Positions 16,587-24,254 of a stretch of 64,000 bases of DNA are shown one piece after another. Both the position numbers and the translations under genes were made by a program. A model generated the notes under the pieces. The model was not told the origin of the DNA, did no database searches, and worked only from the letters and a program-made list of their open reading frames with translations. The stretch is taken from assembly GCA_004297725.1 (NCBI GenBank), contig SCUS01000092.1:1-64000 (forward strand). Reading direction: 5' to 3'. This DNA comes from Myxococcaceae bacterium (GTDB lineage: Bacteria; Myxococcota_A; Polyangia; Polyangiales; Ga0077539). Every line of letters starts with the position of its first letter. Position 1 is the first letter of the stretch.

Positions 16587-16756
16587 CCGCCCTCTGCGCG
16601 CTCCCCGTCGCCCTCCGCTGCGACGCCCCGGAGCCGGTGGCGCTGTGCTCGTCGCGGCTGGCGCGCTGGCCTGAGACGCTCGGCCGCTGGTGCGGGGGCG
16701 GCGGGATCTGGCACGACGCCCGGCCCACCTGCGGCGCGGGGAGGGGGCTGCGGTGA
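16583..16756 (+). CDS. 57-residue Cys-rich protein
   Basis: ATG at 16583 overlaps the previous stop and the frame ends in a GTGA overlap with the next gene. Five cysteines are spread over 57 residues (CALPVALRCD, ALCSS, GRWCGGGG, PTCGAG). The coupling on both sides supports translation. No function can be proposed beyond possible metal binding. Confidence 0.4.
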   Translation: MTALCALPVALRCDAPEPVALCSSRLARWPETLGRWCGGGGIWHDARPTCGAGRGLR

Positions 16757-16926
16757 GCACCTGCGAGCACGGCCCCGAGCGGTGGCGCGAGCGCTGCCGC
16801 TGGACGATCCCGCAGACTGGCGGGCGTTGCCGTCGCTTCGACCGGCGACCGCTGCGAGAGCAGCGACGGGCGCGGGCGATGCTCGCGTGTGCCGTGGGGC
16901 TCGCGATGGGAGGCGCCCGATGGTGA
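16753..16926 (+). CDS. 57-residue Arg-rich protein
   Basis: Starts at GTG 16753 in the previous stop. The N-terminal half has CEHGPERWRERCRWTIPQTG with three cysteines and a very basic centre (RFDRRPLREQRRARAM). It could bind nucleic acid. It overlaps the next gene by 7 bp. Support is gene coupling only. Confidence 0.4.
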   Translation: MSTCEHGPERWRERCRWTIPQTGGRCRRFDRRPLREQRRARAMLACAVGLAMGGARW

Positions 16927-17204
16927 CCTACGCGGAGGCGCTCGCGGCGTGCGTGGCGCGCCTCGGGAAGCCGCAACTCACCGCCAGTGTGAACGCCGCG
17001 CCGATGTGCGCGGAGTGGTCGCGGTGGGTCAACGGGGCGCTGCGGGTGGTGACGCTCTACGACGAGGGCGGGCCGTGGATCGAGGCGTCAGCCTACGCGC
17101 GCGACGACGTGGAGTGCGCGCTCCCGTCGGAGCGCTGGCACGCTGCGGCTGACTCCGTCGCCCTCGACGCCGCGGCGCGGTGGATCGCGGGGCGCGGGCC
17201 GTGA
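16920..17204 (+). CDS. Small hypothetical phage protein
   Basis: 94 residues, ATG at 16920. Mixed alpha/beta (ASVNAAPMCAEWSRWVNGAL, RVVTLYDEGGPWIEASAYAR) with two cysteines. No recognised motif. Coupled to neighbours on both sides. Confidence 0.45.
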   Translation: MVTYAEALAACVARLGKPQLTASVNAAPMCAEWSRWVNGALRVVTLYDEGGPWIEASAYARDDVECALPSERWHAAADSVALDAAARWIAGRGP

Positions 17205-17563
17205 GCGACACGCCACCGCCCGACGCGCAAGGCACGCTGCGGGAGGAGCCCGACGGCGTCCCGCTGTATCGCCGCGTCCTCGTGGGCTACCTGCCCCGCG
17301 GGCCATCCGGGGCGGCGCTGTGCCTGCGGTGCGGCGAGCGCGAGGTGTGGACGCGCGCCTCCCTCTTCTGCTCGTCGGGGTGCCGCATGGCCTACCGGCG
17401 CGCCGAGAGGGGGCCGCGCCCCCGATGGAGCCCGTGCCCCGGCTGCGGTCGCCCGTGCCGGGTGTGCCTGCGGATCGACGACACCTGCCGCGAGTGGAAG
17501 TGGCGCGGGCGCACGCCCGTCTGGAAGTCGAGCGGCCAGCCGGTGCACGGCGGGCTGCGATAG
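17201..17563 (+). CDS. Zinc-finger protein with three CxxC pairs
   Basis: 120 residues from GTG 17201. It contains LCLRCGEREVW, then FCSSGCRMAYRRAERG, then CPGCGRPCRVCLRI, giving two probable zinc sites of the kind seen in HNH-associated or Fpg-type zinc ribbons. No HNH residues are visible. It is the last gene of the rightward early run. Confidence 0.55.
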   Translation: MSDTPPPDAQGTLREEPDGVPLYRRVLVGYLPRGPSGAALCLRCGEREVWTRASLFCSSGCRMAYRRAERGPRPRWSPCPGCGRPCRVCLRIDDTCREWKWRGRTPVWKSSGQPVHGGLR

Positions 17564-17763
17564 TCTCGCACGTAGCTCCCACCCCCTCACGCCTCGCACG
17601 GCAGCCCGACCCACCACACGCGCCCTCCCCACCTCCACACCACGCGCGCCCGCTGCGGGTGCACCAGCAGCACGAGGGTGAGGCCGGGGATCGTCGGGTG
17701 CGGGAGCTCGATGGTGTGCACGCCCGGGGTGTCGTCGGCCCGTGGCGTGAGGTTGCGTCGGGG

Positions 17764-18021
17764 CTACCCCTCGCCGTCCAGCGCCACGCTCCACCGGCCC
17801 GGCGCCACCCCGTAGATCGTCCAGAGCACATCGCTCCCGCCCGTGAGCCAGAGCCCACCGTCCGCGCGCTCGGCCGCGTAGTGGTCGGTGAGCTCCTCGT
17901 CAGATTCCACCCCGTGCTGGCGCAGCAGCGGGGCCGCCGTCGCTTTCAGCCAGAGGTTGAACGCCGCGACCACGGCGCGATCGAACTCCAGCATCTCCAG
18001 GGGGATCAGGCGGGGGTCCAT
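17764..18021 (-). CDS. Small hypothetical protein
   Basis: 85 residues from ATG 18021, in a TGATG overlap with the upstream gene. Helical N-terminus (PLEMLEFDRAVVAAFNLWLK) and a beta-like C-terminus (GLWLTGGSDVLWTIYGVAPG). It is the promoter-distal gene of the leftward run and follows a 200-base gap that holds nothing recognisable. Confidence 0.45.
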   Translation of the reverse strand: MDPRLIPLEMLEFDRAVVAAFNLWLKATAAPLLRQHGVESDEELTDHYAAERADGGLWLTGGSDVLWTIYGVAPGRWSVALDGEG

Positions 18022-18545
18022 CACGTCACCACGCCCCGCGCGGCGAGCCACGCCCGCGCCTCCTCGGCCGAGAGCGGCAGCTCCCCCGGCAGGTCGCCCG
18101 ACCGTGAGAGCGCCCGCACCTGGGTCGCCGAGAGCCCCGCGAGGGCAGCGAGCTCGCGCGCCTCGACCGCGTCACCGGCCGCGATCATCGCCCGGCCGCG
18201 CGCCGCGTCGATCACCAGCGAGAGCGCGGGCGACGGGGTGCCCGCTGCGCGCAGCGCCTCCGCGATGGCCTCGGCCACGTCACCCTCCGCGGGCTCCCAG
18301 TCGCCCGGGTCGCCGGTGCAGGCGAAGCCTGCGAGCTGGCGCACCGTCTGCCCGAGGTTGGTCTCCAGGTCGTCGGGCGGAGGCGAGCCATCGGGGCGCA
18401 GCATCGGGGCGATCGTCACGCGGTAGGCGGGCTGCAGCGGGAGCGCGATCGCGGCGACGTGGGCGCGCAGGGTGGCGACGGTCTCACGGGCGAGGGCGTC
18501 GGGATCGATCGCGACGAGGCGGGGGGACTCGGTACGGGGGGCCAT
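18021..18545 (-). CDS. Helix-turn-helix-containing phage protein
   Basis: 174 residues. ATG 18545 is chosen because AAGGA precedes it by about 8 bases. The C-terminal 45 residues (ARELAALAGLSATQVRALSR, then LPLSAEEARAWLAARG) have the length and spacing of a helix-turn-helix of the excisionase or MerR-like type. The N-terminal part contains VAAIALPLQPAYRVTIAPML and is unassigned. Possible early regulator. Confidence 0.45.
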   Translation of the reverse strand: MAPRTESPRLVAIDPDALARETVATLRAHVAAIALPLQPAYRVTIAPMLRPDGSPPPDDLETNLGQTVRQLAGFACTGDPGDWEPAEGDVAEAIAEALRAAGTPSPALSLVIDAARGRAMIAAGDAVEARELAALAGLSATQVRALSRSGDLPGELPLSAEEARAWLAARGVVT

Positions 18546-18596
18546 GGGGGTGTCCTTTTCTTCAACGCCTTGCGGCATCACGGCTGCGGGGGCGGG

Positions 18597-18818
18597 TCAG
18601 ACCCAGCGCCAGTCACCGGCGGCGTCGACCGTGACCTTGACGCCCTGCGCGGCCTGCGTCTCCGGGTCGTCGCTGAGGTAGCCGCGGAGGGCGACGCTGT
18701 GCTCCGTGGCGTAGGCCACGGCCTCGTCGATCGTCCCGGTGAGGTCGTGGCTCTCGCCGGTCTCGCGATCGGTGCCGGAGAAGAAGAGGGTGGTGGTCGA
18801 GAGAGATGCGGTCGTCAT
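18597..18818 (-). CDS. 73-residue hypothetical protein
   Basis: ATG at 18818 with AGGAG 9 bases upstream, a good ribosome site. The protein is Thr-rich at its start, with a central DLTGTIDEAVAYATEHSVAL and a terminal VTVDAAGDWRWV. No family recognised. Same orientation as the neighbours. Confidence 0.5.
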   Translation of the reverse strand: MTTASLSTTTLFFSGTDRETGESHDLTGTIDEAVAYATEHSVALRGYLSDDPETQAAQGVKVTVDAAGDWRWV

Positions 18819-18913
18819 GGTCGTAGCTCCTGCATCGGGGCGTCAGTGCCCCTCAACGCCCCAAGCCCCGGCCCCTGGAGGGGTGCGGGGCGGTTGCGCT
18901 CGGGGCGGTGGGA

Positions 18914-19213
18914 TCAGTCGACGGGGGAGAGCTCGCAGGGCCACCAGACCTTCATGCCCGCGTCGTAGAGGCTGACCACGTCGTAGAAGCTGCGGGTGCG
19001 ATCGGCGCGCTTCTCCTCGGCCTCGACCAGCGCCGCGAGCAGGGCGCGCTTCCCGTGGCCCGAGGGGGTGACCGCGCGCACGCCCTCGAAGACGCCGGGG
19101 GTGCCTTCGTGGGCGTCGCCACGTCGGTAGCTGGTGACGACGAAGCGACCGATGCGGCCCTTGATCGCGTGGCCGGAGGTGCTGTCGAGGATGGTGCGGG
19201 TCGTGGTCGTCAT
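18914..19213 (-). CDS. 99-residue hypothetical protein behind a regulated promoter
   Basis: ATG at 19213 preceded by AGGGGAGAG. Beta-like N-terminus (SGHAIKGRIGRFVVTSYRRG) and a helical middle (RALLAALVEAEEKRADRTR). First gene after the promoter with nested dyads at 19254-19315, so it heads a leftward transcript toward 17764. Function unknown. Confidence 0.5.
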   Translation of the reverse strand: MTTTTRTILDSTSGHAIKGRIGRFVVTSYRRGDAHEGTPGVFEGVRAVTPSGHGKRALLAALVEAEEKRADRTRSFYDVVSLYDAGMKVWWPCELSPVD

Positions 19214-19253
19214 GGTGTCTCTCCCCTGTCGGCGCGGCGTCCATCGCCTCCGA

Positions 19254-19315
19254 CGAATGGGAACCTAGGCCATGCCATTCGCGTCGTCAACGAATATTCG
19301 ACATTAAAGCGAATG
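19254..19315 (-). promoter_or_regulatory. Leftward promoter overlapped by nested dyads
   Basis: On the minus strand, TTGACG (19285-19290) and TAGGTT (19262-19267) are separated by 17 bases and point at the gene starting at 19213. CGAATATTCG (19291-19300) is a perfect palindrome beside the -35 box. CATTCGC (19276-19282) and GCGAATG (19309-19315) are inverted repeats with exactly the same centre, 19295.5. A further CGAATGG (19254-19260) pairs with CCATTCG (19275-19281). The half-site CGAAT thus recurs at five places over and beside the promoter, as expected for a cooperative repressor. The cognate regulator is unknown. Confidence 0.5.
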
Positions 19316-19401
19316 CTCTGCGCTTGTGCCTGGAATAGCAGCGTTTTCGCGTCGAAGCCGTTGGCTTACGTGGACGTGTAAGCGCGGCTTACAGGCTGGC
19401 T

Positions 19402-19854
19402 TCAGCGCGCCGCCAGGGCCCGCAGCGCCCGCCCCGTGCCCTCCCGCTGGTGCCACCGCGCGCAGTCCGCGCAGCGCTCGACGGCGCCGCCGGTGGGGAG
19501 CTGCACGAGCACCGTCGTCAGCGCCCGGCAGCGCAGCCCGTCGGGCAGCAGCCGCGAGCACCACGGCTGGAACTTCTCCCGCGTGACGCCCTCCTCGAGC
19601 CGCCGCCGCACCTCCCAGTCCCCCTCCTCGCCGAGCGCCTGCCCCAACCGCGCGAGGACGTGGCCGAGCGGGACGCCGGCCGTGACGTGGGCCGAGAGGT
19701 GCAGCCGCACCCGCGGGTCCTGGCGGGCCCAGGCGCGCAGCGAGTCGGGGAGTGCGACCAGGCGGGCGGTGGCGTCGGGCGTCACGCGGCGGGTGTAGGG
19801 CGGGCGGTGAGGGAGGGAGAGGCGGCTGGCAACGGGTTGCCGGTCAGGCGTCAC
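19402..19854 (-). CDS. Cys-containing hypothetical phage protein
   Basis: 150 residues from GTG 19854, overlapping the upstream stop. Helical N-terminal two thirds (RARLHLSAHV-type, VPLGHVLARLGQALGEEGDW) and a C-terminal part with WCSRLLPDGLRC and ERCADCARWH, a plausible zinc knuckle. Downstream of it lies the dyad promoter of the next transcript. Confidence 0.45.
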   Translation of the reverse strand: MTPDRQPVASRLSLPHRPPYTRRVTPDATARLVALPDSLRAWARQDPRVRLHLSAHVTAGVPLGHVLARLGQALGEEGDWEVRRRLEEGVTREKFQPWCSRLLPDGLRCRALTTVLVQLPTGGAVERCADCARWHQREGTGRALRALAAR

Positions 19855-20042
19855 ATCCGCTCGATGAGCACCCGCGTGAGCCGCGCCAGCGGCGCGAGCG
19901 CCTCCATCAAGCACGGGCCGCAGACGTGGCCCTCCCGGCGCGGGCGCGCCATCACCAGCCGCCACGCGGCCGGCCGACGGCACGCGACCGCCCACGGCTT
20001 GCCGCCGCGGGTCGTGATCCGGTGGTGCTGGCAGGTCAGCAC
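19851..20042 (-). CDS. 63-residue Cys/His protein
   Basis: GTG at 20042 overlaps the upstream stop. The protein has CQHHRITTRGGKPWAVAC and GHVCGPCLMEAL, four cysteines and two histidines that fit a small zinc finger. Coupled on both sides. Function unknown. Confidence 0.45.
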   Translation of the reverse strand: MLTCQHHRITTRGGKPWAVACRRPAAWRLVMARPRREGHVCGPCLMEALAPLARLTRVLIERM

Positions 20043-20227
20043 GCCACCCGCGCGGGCAGGGTGTGCGCGTGCTCAAGCCCCGCGGCGGCGAGCAGCTCGC
20101 GCCGGGCGTGCCCGTGGAACGCGCCCTCGGCGCGCAGTTGCTCTGTAGCGAGCCGGTCCAGGTCGTGGTCGCTGATGAGGTGGCGGGTGGGGTCGAAGGC
20201 GTCGTCGGGATCGTGGGTGGTGCTCAT
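20036..20227 (-). CDS. 63-residue hypothetical protein
   Basis: ATG at 20227. Acidic and helical (DPTRHLISDHDLDRLATEQL, RRELLAAAGLEHAHTL). A longer in-frame extension to 20278 lacks a ribosome site. No recognised family. Confidence 0.45.
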   Translation of the reverse strand: MSTTHDPDDAFDPTRHLISDHDLDRLATEQLRAEGAFHGHARRELLAAAGLEHAHTLPARVAC

Positions 20228-20313
20228 GGGCTGAGCGTCACCAGAGGCAGGGTCCGGCGGTAGTCCCCCTCGGGACACAGGCTGTCACGGGGCGTGACAT
20301 TCTCAGGCGGGGG

Positions 20314-20628
20314 TCAGAACCCTGTCGGCTTCGGCTGTAACCCGTCGACCATGCGCGGCCCGACGAGCTCGCCGTGCTCGATCTCGCCCTCCTGCACCAT
20401 CACCGTGACCCGGCCGTCGCGCGCGATCGTGACGCCGAAGCAGGCCCCGCCGAGCTGCACGAAGTACGAGCCGCGGCGCATCTCTTCGACGTGGAGCCAC
20501 TCGCCCACGACGATCTCGTCGAAGGTGCCGCGGTTCTGCATCTCGACGCGCTGGCCGTCCTCGTCGAAGCCGAGGCGCCACCGGGTGCCGGGCCTCGGCG
20601 GGGTGGGGCTGCCCTTCTGCCGGCTCAC
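20314..20628 (-). CDS. 104-residue hypothetical beta-rich protein
   Basis: GTG at 20628 overlaps the stop of a 19-codon frame upstream. The sequence is mostly beta (FDEIVVGEWLHVEEMRRGSY, FGVTIARDGRVTVMVQEGEI), like a small barrel. No motif is recognised. It lies near the right end of the phage-like block. Confidence 0.5.
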   Translation of the reverse strand: MSRQKGSPTPPRPGTRWRLGFDEDGQRVEMQNRGTFDEIVVGEWLHVEEMRRGSYFVQLGGACFGVTIARDGRVTVMVQEGEIEHGELVGPRMVDGLQPKPTGF

Positions 20629-20684
20629 ACCCTCCTCCAGTCGCCGTCCTCGAGCTCGACCAGCTCCAGGTATCGGTAGGCCAT
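20625..20684 (-). CDS. Possible 19-residue leader peptide
   Basis: ATG at 20684 preceded by GGGGAGG opens 19 codons (MAYRYLELVELEDGDWRRV) that end in a GTGA overlap with the next gene. The good ribosome site and the overlap suggest a real, translationally coupled leader. It sits just downstream of the 13-bp-armed hairpin at 20695-20732. Confidence 0.4.
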   Translation of the reverse strand: MAYRYLELVELEDGDWRRV

Positions 20685-20694
20685 CACCTCCCCG

Positions 20695-20732
20695 GATAGC
20701 GCTCCCGTGGTAGCGCTATCGGGAGCGCTATC
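20695..20732. repeat. Perfect 13-bp-armed hairpin with palindromic loop
   Basis: GATAGCGCTCCCG at 20695-20707 and its exact complement CGGGAGCGCTATC at 20720-20732 enclose a 12-base loop that itself contains TAGCGCTA. The octamer core AGCGCT therefore occurs three times. It lies 109 bases after the permease stop and 11 bases before the 19-codon frame, both read leftward. No T-run follows on either strand, so a factor-independent terminator is not clear. It could be a processed mRNA end, an operator for the phage-side genes, or a mark of the element border. Confidence 0.6.
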
Positions 20733-20840
20733 GGCCTCCGGGGCACCCTCACCCCCCGGTTCCGCCGGTGAGTTTCGCCCTGTTTCCTGCGGCAATCGAC
20801 CGACGATCGCTGATGCCGCACGAGATGCTCTGAGCGGGGT

Positions 20841-22321
<1,481 letters not shown>

Positions 22322-22334
<13 letters not shown>

Positions 22335-22370
22335 CGGGGGAGATCACACCGCCTGGCGGCCGGGCGTCAA
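22322..22370 (-). promoter_or_regulatory. Permease promoter with palindrome over the start codon
   Basis: On the minus strand TTGACG (22365-22370) and TGATCT (22341-22346) are 18 bases apart, placing the transcription start within a few bases of the ATG at 22334. CCCCGAT (22322-22328) and ATCGGGG (22333-22339) form a 7-bp inverted repeat with a 4-base centre that includes the start codon. It could be an operator just downstream of the promoter or a hairpin that hides the start. Inferred from sequence only. Confidence 0.4.
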
Positions 22371-22444
22371 TGGCACTCCTGGAGCCCTCCCATCGAGAGC
22401 GGGAGCCCCGAAAGGACCCATTGCAGGAATGAAACGTCCTCCCC

Positions 22445-22472
22445 TTGTCGTATGCCGTGAACGGGGTAACAG
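22445..22472 (+). promoter_or_regulatory. Candidate promoter of the microcompartment locus
   Basis: TTGTCG (22445-22450), a 16-base spacer and TAACAG (22467-22472) precede the ATG at 22483 by ten bases, which would give a nearly leaderless message. Weak match to consensus; chosen because it is the best pair in the divergent region and the gene lacks a ribosome site. Confidence 0.3.
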
Positions 22473-22482
22473 TCCCAGGATC

Positions 22483-22848
22483 ATGGCAACCGAAGGGTCG
22501 TTCGGGCTGGTCGGGTCCTCCAACTACGAGCTTCCGCTCGTGCCGTTCGTGACGGCGCCCTCAGGGTCCGAGGCGCTCCATGCGCTGGGTCCGTGGGTGC
22601 TCGCCAGGGTCCTCGACGGCGGACGGGAGGCCACCTTCTCCATCGAGGCCGACGAGCGCTTCGCCCGGATTCGCCGGGTCCACGGCGCCACCGCCTCGAT
22701 GCTCGAGTGCCGGCTCCCCTCCCCCATGACCGCGGCCGACCTGGTGCAGACCCTGGTCCGCTGGGCCCCCTCGCAGTCCATGACCGCGCGCCTCCAGCCC
22801 GAGGCCGCCGGGGCCCTCCGGCTCACGCTCTCTCTTCCGACCGACTGA
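22483..22848 (+). CDS. Hypothetical protein at head of microcompartment locus
   Basis: 121 residues from ATG 22483; the frame upstream is not gene-like. Compact alpha/beta protein (LGPWVLARVLDGGREATFSI, RIRRVHGATASMLECRLPSP) with no recognised domain. It precedes the BMC-T gene by 42 bases on the same strand, so it may be part of the operon, perhaps cargo or assembly related. That is inference from position. Confidence 0.45.
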   Translation: MATEGSFGLVGSSNYELPLVPFVTAPSGSEALHALGPWVLARVLDGGREATFSIEADERFARIRRVHGATASMLECRLPSPMTAADLVQTLVRWAPSQSMTARLQPEAAGALRLTLSLPTD

Positions 22849-22890
22849 TCCCCTTGCGACGCAGTCAAGCACCGTGATACCCGCTCTGTC

Positions 22891-23532
22891 ATGAGCGGCG
22901 TCGGCCTGCGTACGTACATCTTCCTCGACAGCCTGCAGCCGCAGCTGGCGTCCTTCATCGGAAAGACCGCGCGCGGCTTCCTCCCGATCCCCTTCATGGC
23001 CTCGCTCTGGGTGGAGATCGCCCCGGGCATGGCCATCAACCGGGTGACGGACATCGCCCTCAAGGCCAGCAAGGTGCAGCCCGCCGTGCAGGTGGTCGAG
23101 CGGGCCTACGGGCTCCTCGAGATCCACCACGAGGACAAGGGGCAGGTCATGGACGCGGGCCGCGCCATCCTCGAGTCGCTCGACCTCAAGGAGGAAGACC
23201 GCCTCGCCCCCAACCTCCCCACCAACCAGGTGCTGCGCGGCATCGAGGCCTACCAGGCCCAGATCATCAACCGCAGCTCCTCGGGCATGATGATCCTGCC
23301 GGGTGAGTCGCTGCTCATCCTCGAGACCGACCCCGCCGGGTACATCGTGCTGGCCGCCAACGAGGCCGAGAAGGCCGCCAACGTGAAGCTGGTGCACATC
23401 CAGCCTTACGGGGCCTTCGGCAGGCTCTACCTCTCGGGCTCCGAGGCGGAGATCGACGCGGCAGCCGAGGCGGCGAGGGCCGCGCTGTCCAGCGTCCGGG
23501 GCAAGAAGCAGGAAACGCGGCTCGACCGCTGA
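22891..23532 (+). CDS. Bacterial microcompartment shell trimer (BMC-T, tandem BMC domains)
   Basis: 213 residues, two fused BMC folds. It opens with RTYIFLDSLQPQLASFIGKT and contains WVEIAPGMAINRVTDIALKA, VQVVERAYGLLEIHH and, in the second half, SSGMMILPGESLLILETDPA and VLAANEAEKAANV. From memory this is very close in pattern to a Haliangium ochraceum BMC-T protein. Trimers of such proteins tile as pseudohexamers in the shell facets and often carry large gated pores. Whether it forms single or stacked layers I did not determine. It leads a T-H-P shell gene set. Confidence 0.9.
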   Translation: MSGVGLRTYIFLDSLQPQLASFIGKTARGFLPIPFMASLWVEIAPGMAINRVTDIALKASKVQPAVQVVERAYGLLEIHHEDKGQVMDAGRAILESLDLKEEDRLAPNLPTNQVLRGIEAYQAQIINRSSSGMMILPGESLLILETDPAGYIVLAANEAEKAANVKLVHIQPYGAFGRLYLSGSEAEIDAAAEAARAALSSVRGKKQETRLDR

Positions 23533-23561
23533 CAACCGTCCGTAGAGAAGGAAACCATCCA

Positions 23562-23867
23562 ATGAGCGACGCGCTGGGTATCATCGAGACCAAGGGTTTT
23601 GCGGCGGCGGTGCAGGCCGCTGACGCGATGGTGAAGGCCGCGCGGGTGCAACTCGTCGGCTATGAGAAGGTCGGCGGGGGATACACCTCCGTGGTCGTCC
23701 GCGGCGACGTCGCGGCCGTGAAGGCCGCCACCGAGGCGGGGCAGCGCGAGGCCGAGCGCATCGGCGAGATGGTGAGCGTGCTCATCATCCCGAGGCCGCA
23801 CGCCAACATCGACGAGATCCTGCCGCTGGGGCGCGGCGCGGCGAAGCCCACCAACGCGGCGGGCTGA
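23562..23867 (+). CDS. Bacterial microcompartment shell hexamer (BMC-H)
   Basis: 101 residues, preceded by GAGAAGGAAA. The whole protein is a single BMC domain: ALGIIETKGFAAAVQAADAM, then VGYEKVGGGYTSVVVRGDVA and AVKAATEAGQREAERIGEMV. The KVGGGY segment lines the central pore in this fold. Hexamers are the main facet tile. The order T-H-P matches what I recall for the H. ochraceum shell cluster. The C-terminal PLGRGAAKPTNAAG tail is flexible. Confidence 0.95.
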   Translation: MSDALGIIETKGFAAAVQAADAMVKAARVQLVGYEKVGGGYTSVVVRGDVAAVKAATEAGQREAERIGEMVSVLIIPRPHANIDEILPLGRGAAKPTNAAG

Positions 23868-23871
23868 GCCG

Positions 23872-24159
23872 ATGCTCATCGCGCGCGTCACCGGAACGCT
23901 CGTCGCCAGCCGCAAGGAGCCCACCCTCGACGGGCTCAAGCTGCTGGTGGTGCGCGGCTGTGACGTCCACGGCGACCCGACGGGCGCGCCGCTGGTCGCC
24001 GCCGACGCCGTGGGCGCCGGCGTCGGCGAGGTGGTGCTGGTCGCCGCGGGAAGCTCCGCGCGGCAGACCGAGGCCACGAAAGACCGCCCCGTAGACGCCG
24101 TGATCATGGCCATCGTCGACGCCCTCGACGTGGGCGCCGAGACGACGTTCAAGAAGTAG
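23872..24159 (+). CDS. Bacterial microcompartment vertex pentamer (BMC-P, EutN/CcmL family)
   Basis: 95 residues starting 4 bases after the BMC-H stop. The pattern LIARVTGTLVASRKEPTLDG, then AADAVGAGVGEVVLVAAGSS and ARQTEATKDRPVDAVIMAIV, is that of EutN/CcmL pentamers, which close the twelve vertices of the shell. With the BMC-T and BMC-H just upstream, the locus encodes the minimum set for a closed shell. No lumen enzyme follows; the next gene is an esterase lipoprotein. Confidence 0.95.
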   Translation: MLIARVTGTLVASRKEPTLDGLKLLVVRGCDVHGDPTGAPLVAADAVGAGVGEVVLVAAGSSARQTEATKDRPVDAVIMAIVDALDVGAETTFKK

Positions 24160-24254
24160 CGGCGCCGCTCTCCCCTCCTCCCTCCGATCTCCTCCATCCC
24201 CTGAGCGCTGACGCCGTTGACGGCGAGAGCGCATCGCCGTACGCAGGAGCCCTC

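Larger units (their letters stand above)
225..20700. mobile_element. Prophage or tailocin-like region, boundaries approximate
   Basis: A continuous block of phage-type genes: baseplate gp46/J/I homologues, tail fibres, a holin- and endolysin-containing lysis segment, then more than 25 small overlapping early-type genes, including an Ea22/ead-like protein and two helix-turn-helix proteins. The right edge is drawn before the host-like NCS1 permease, near a strong hairpin at 20695-20732. The left edge is uncertain because the window ends. No portal, capsid, terminase, tail sheath or tube, integrase or replication gene is present, so the element either continues to the left or is defective. No direct repeats that could be attachment sites were found. 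Confidence 0.75.
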
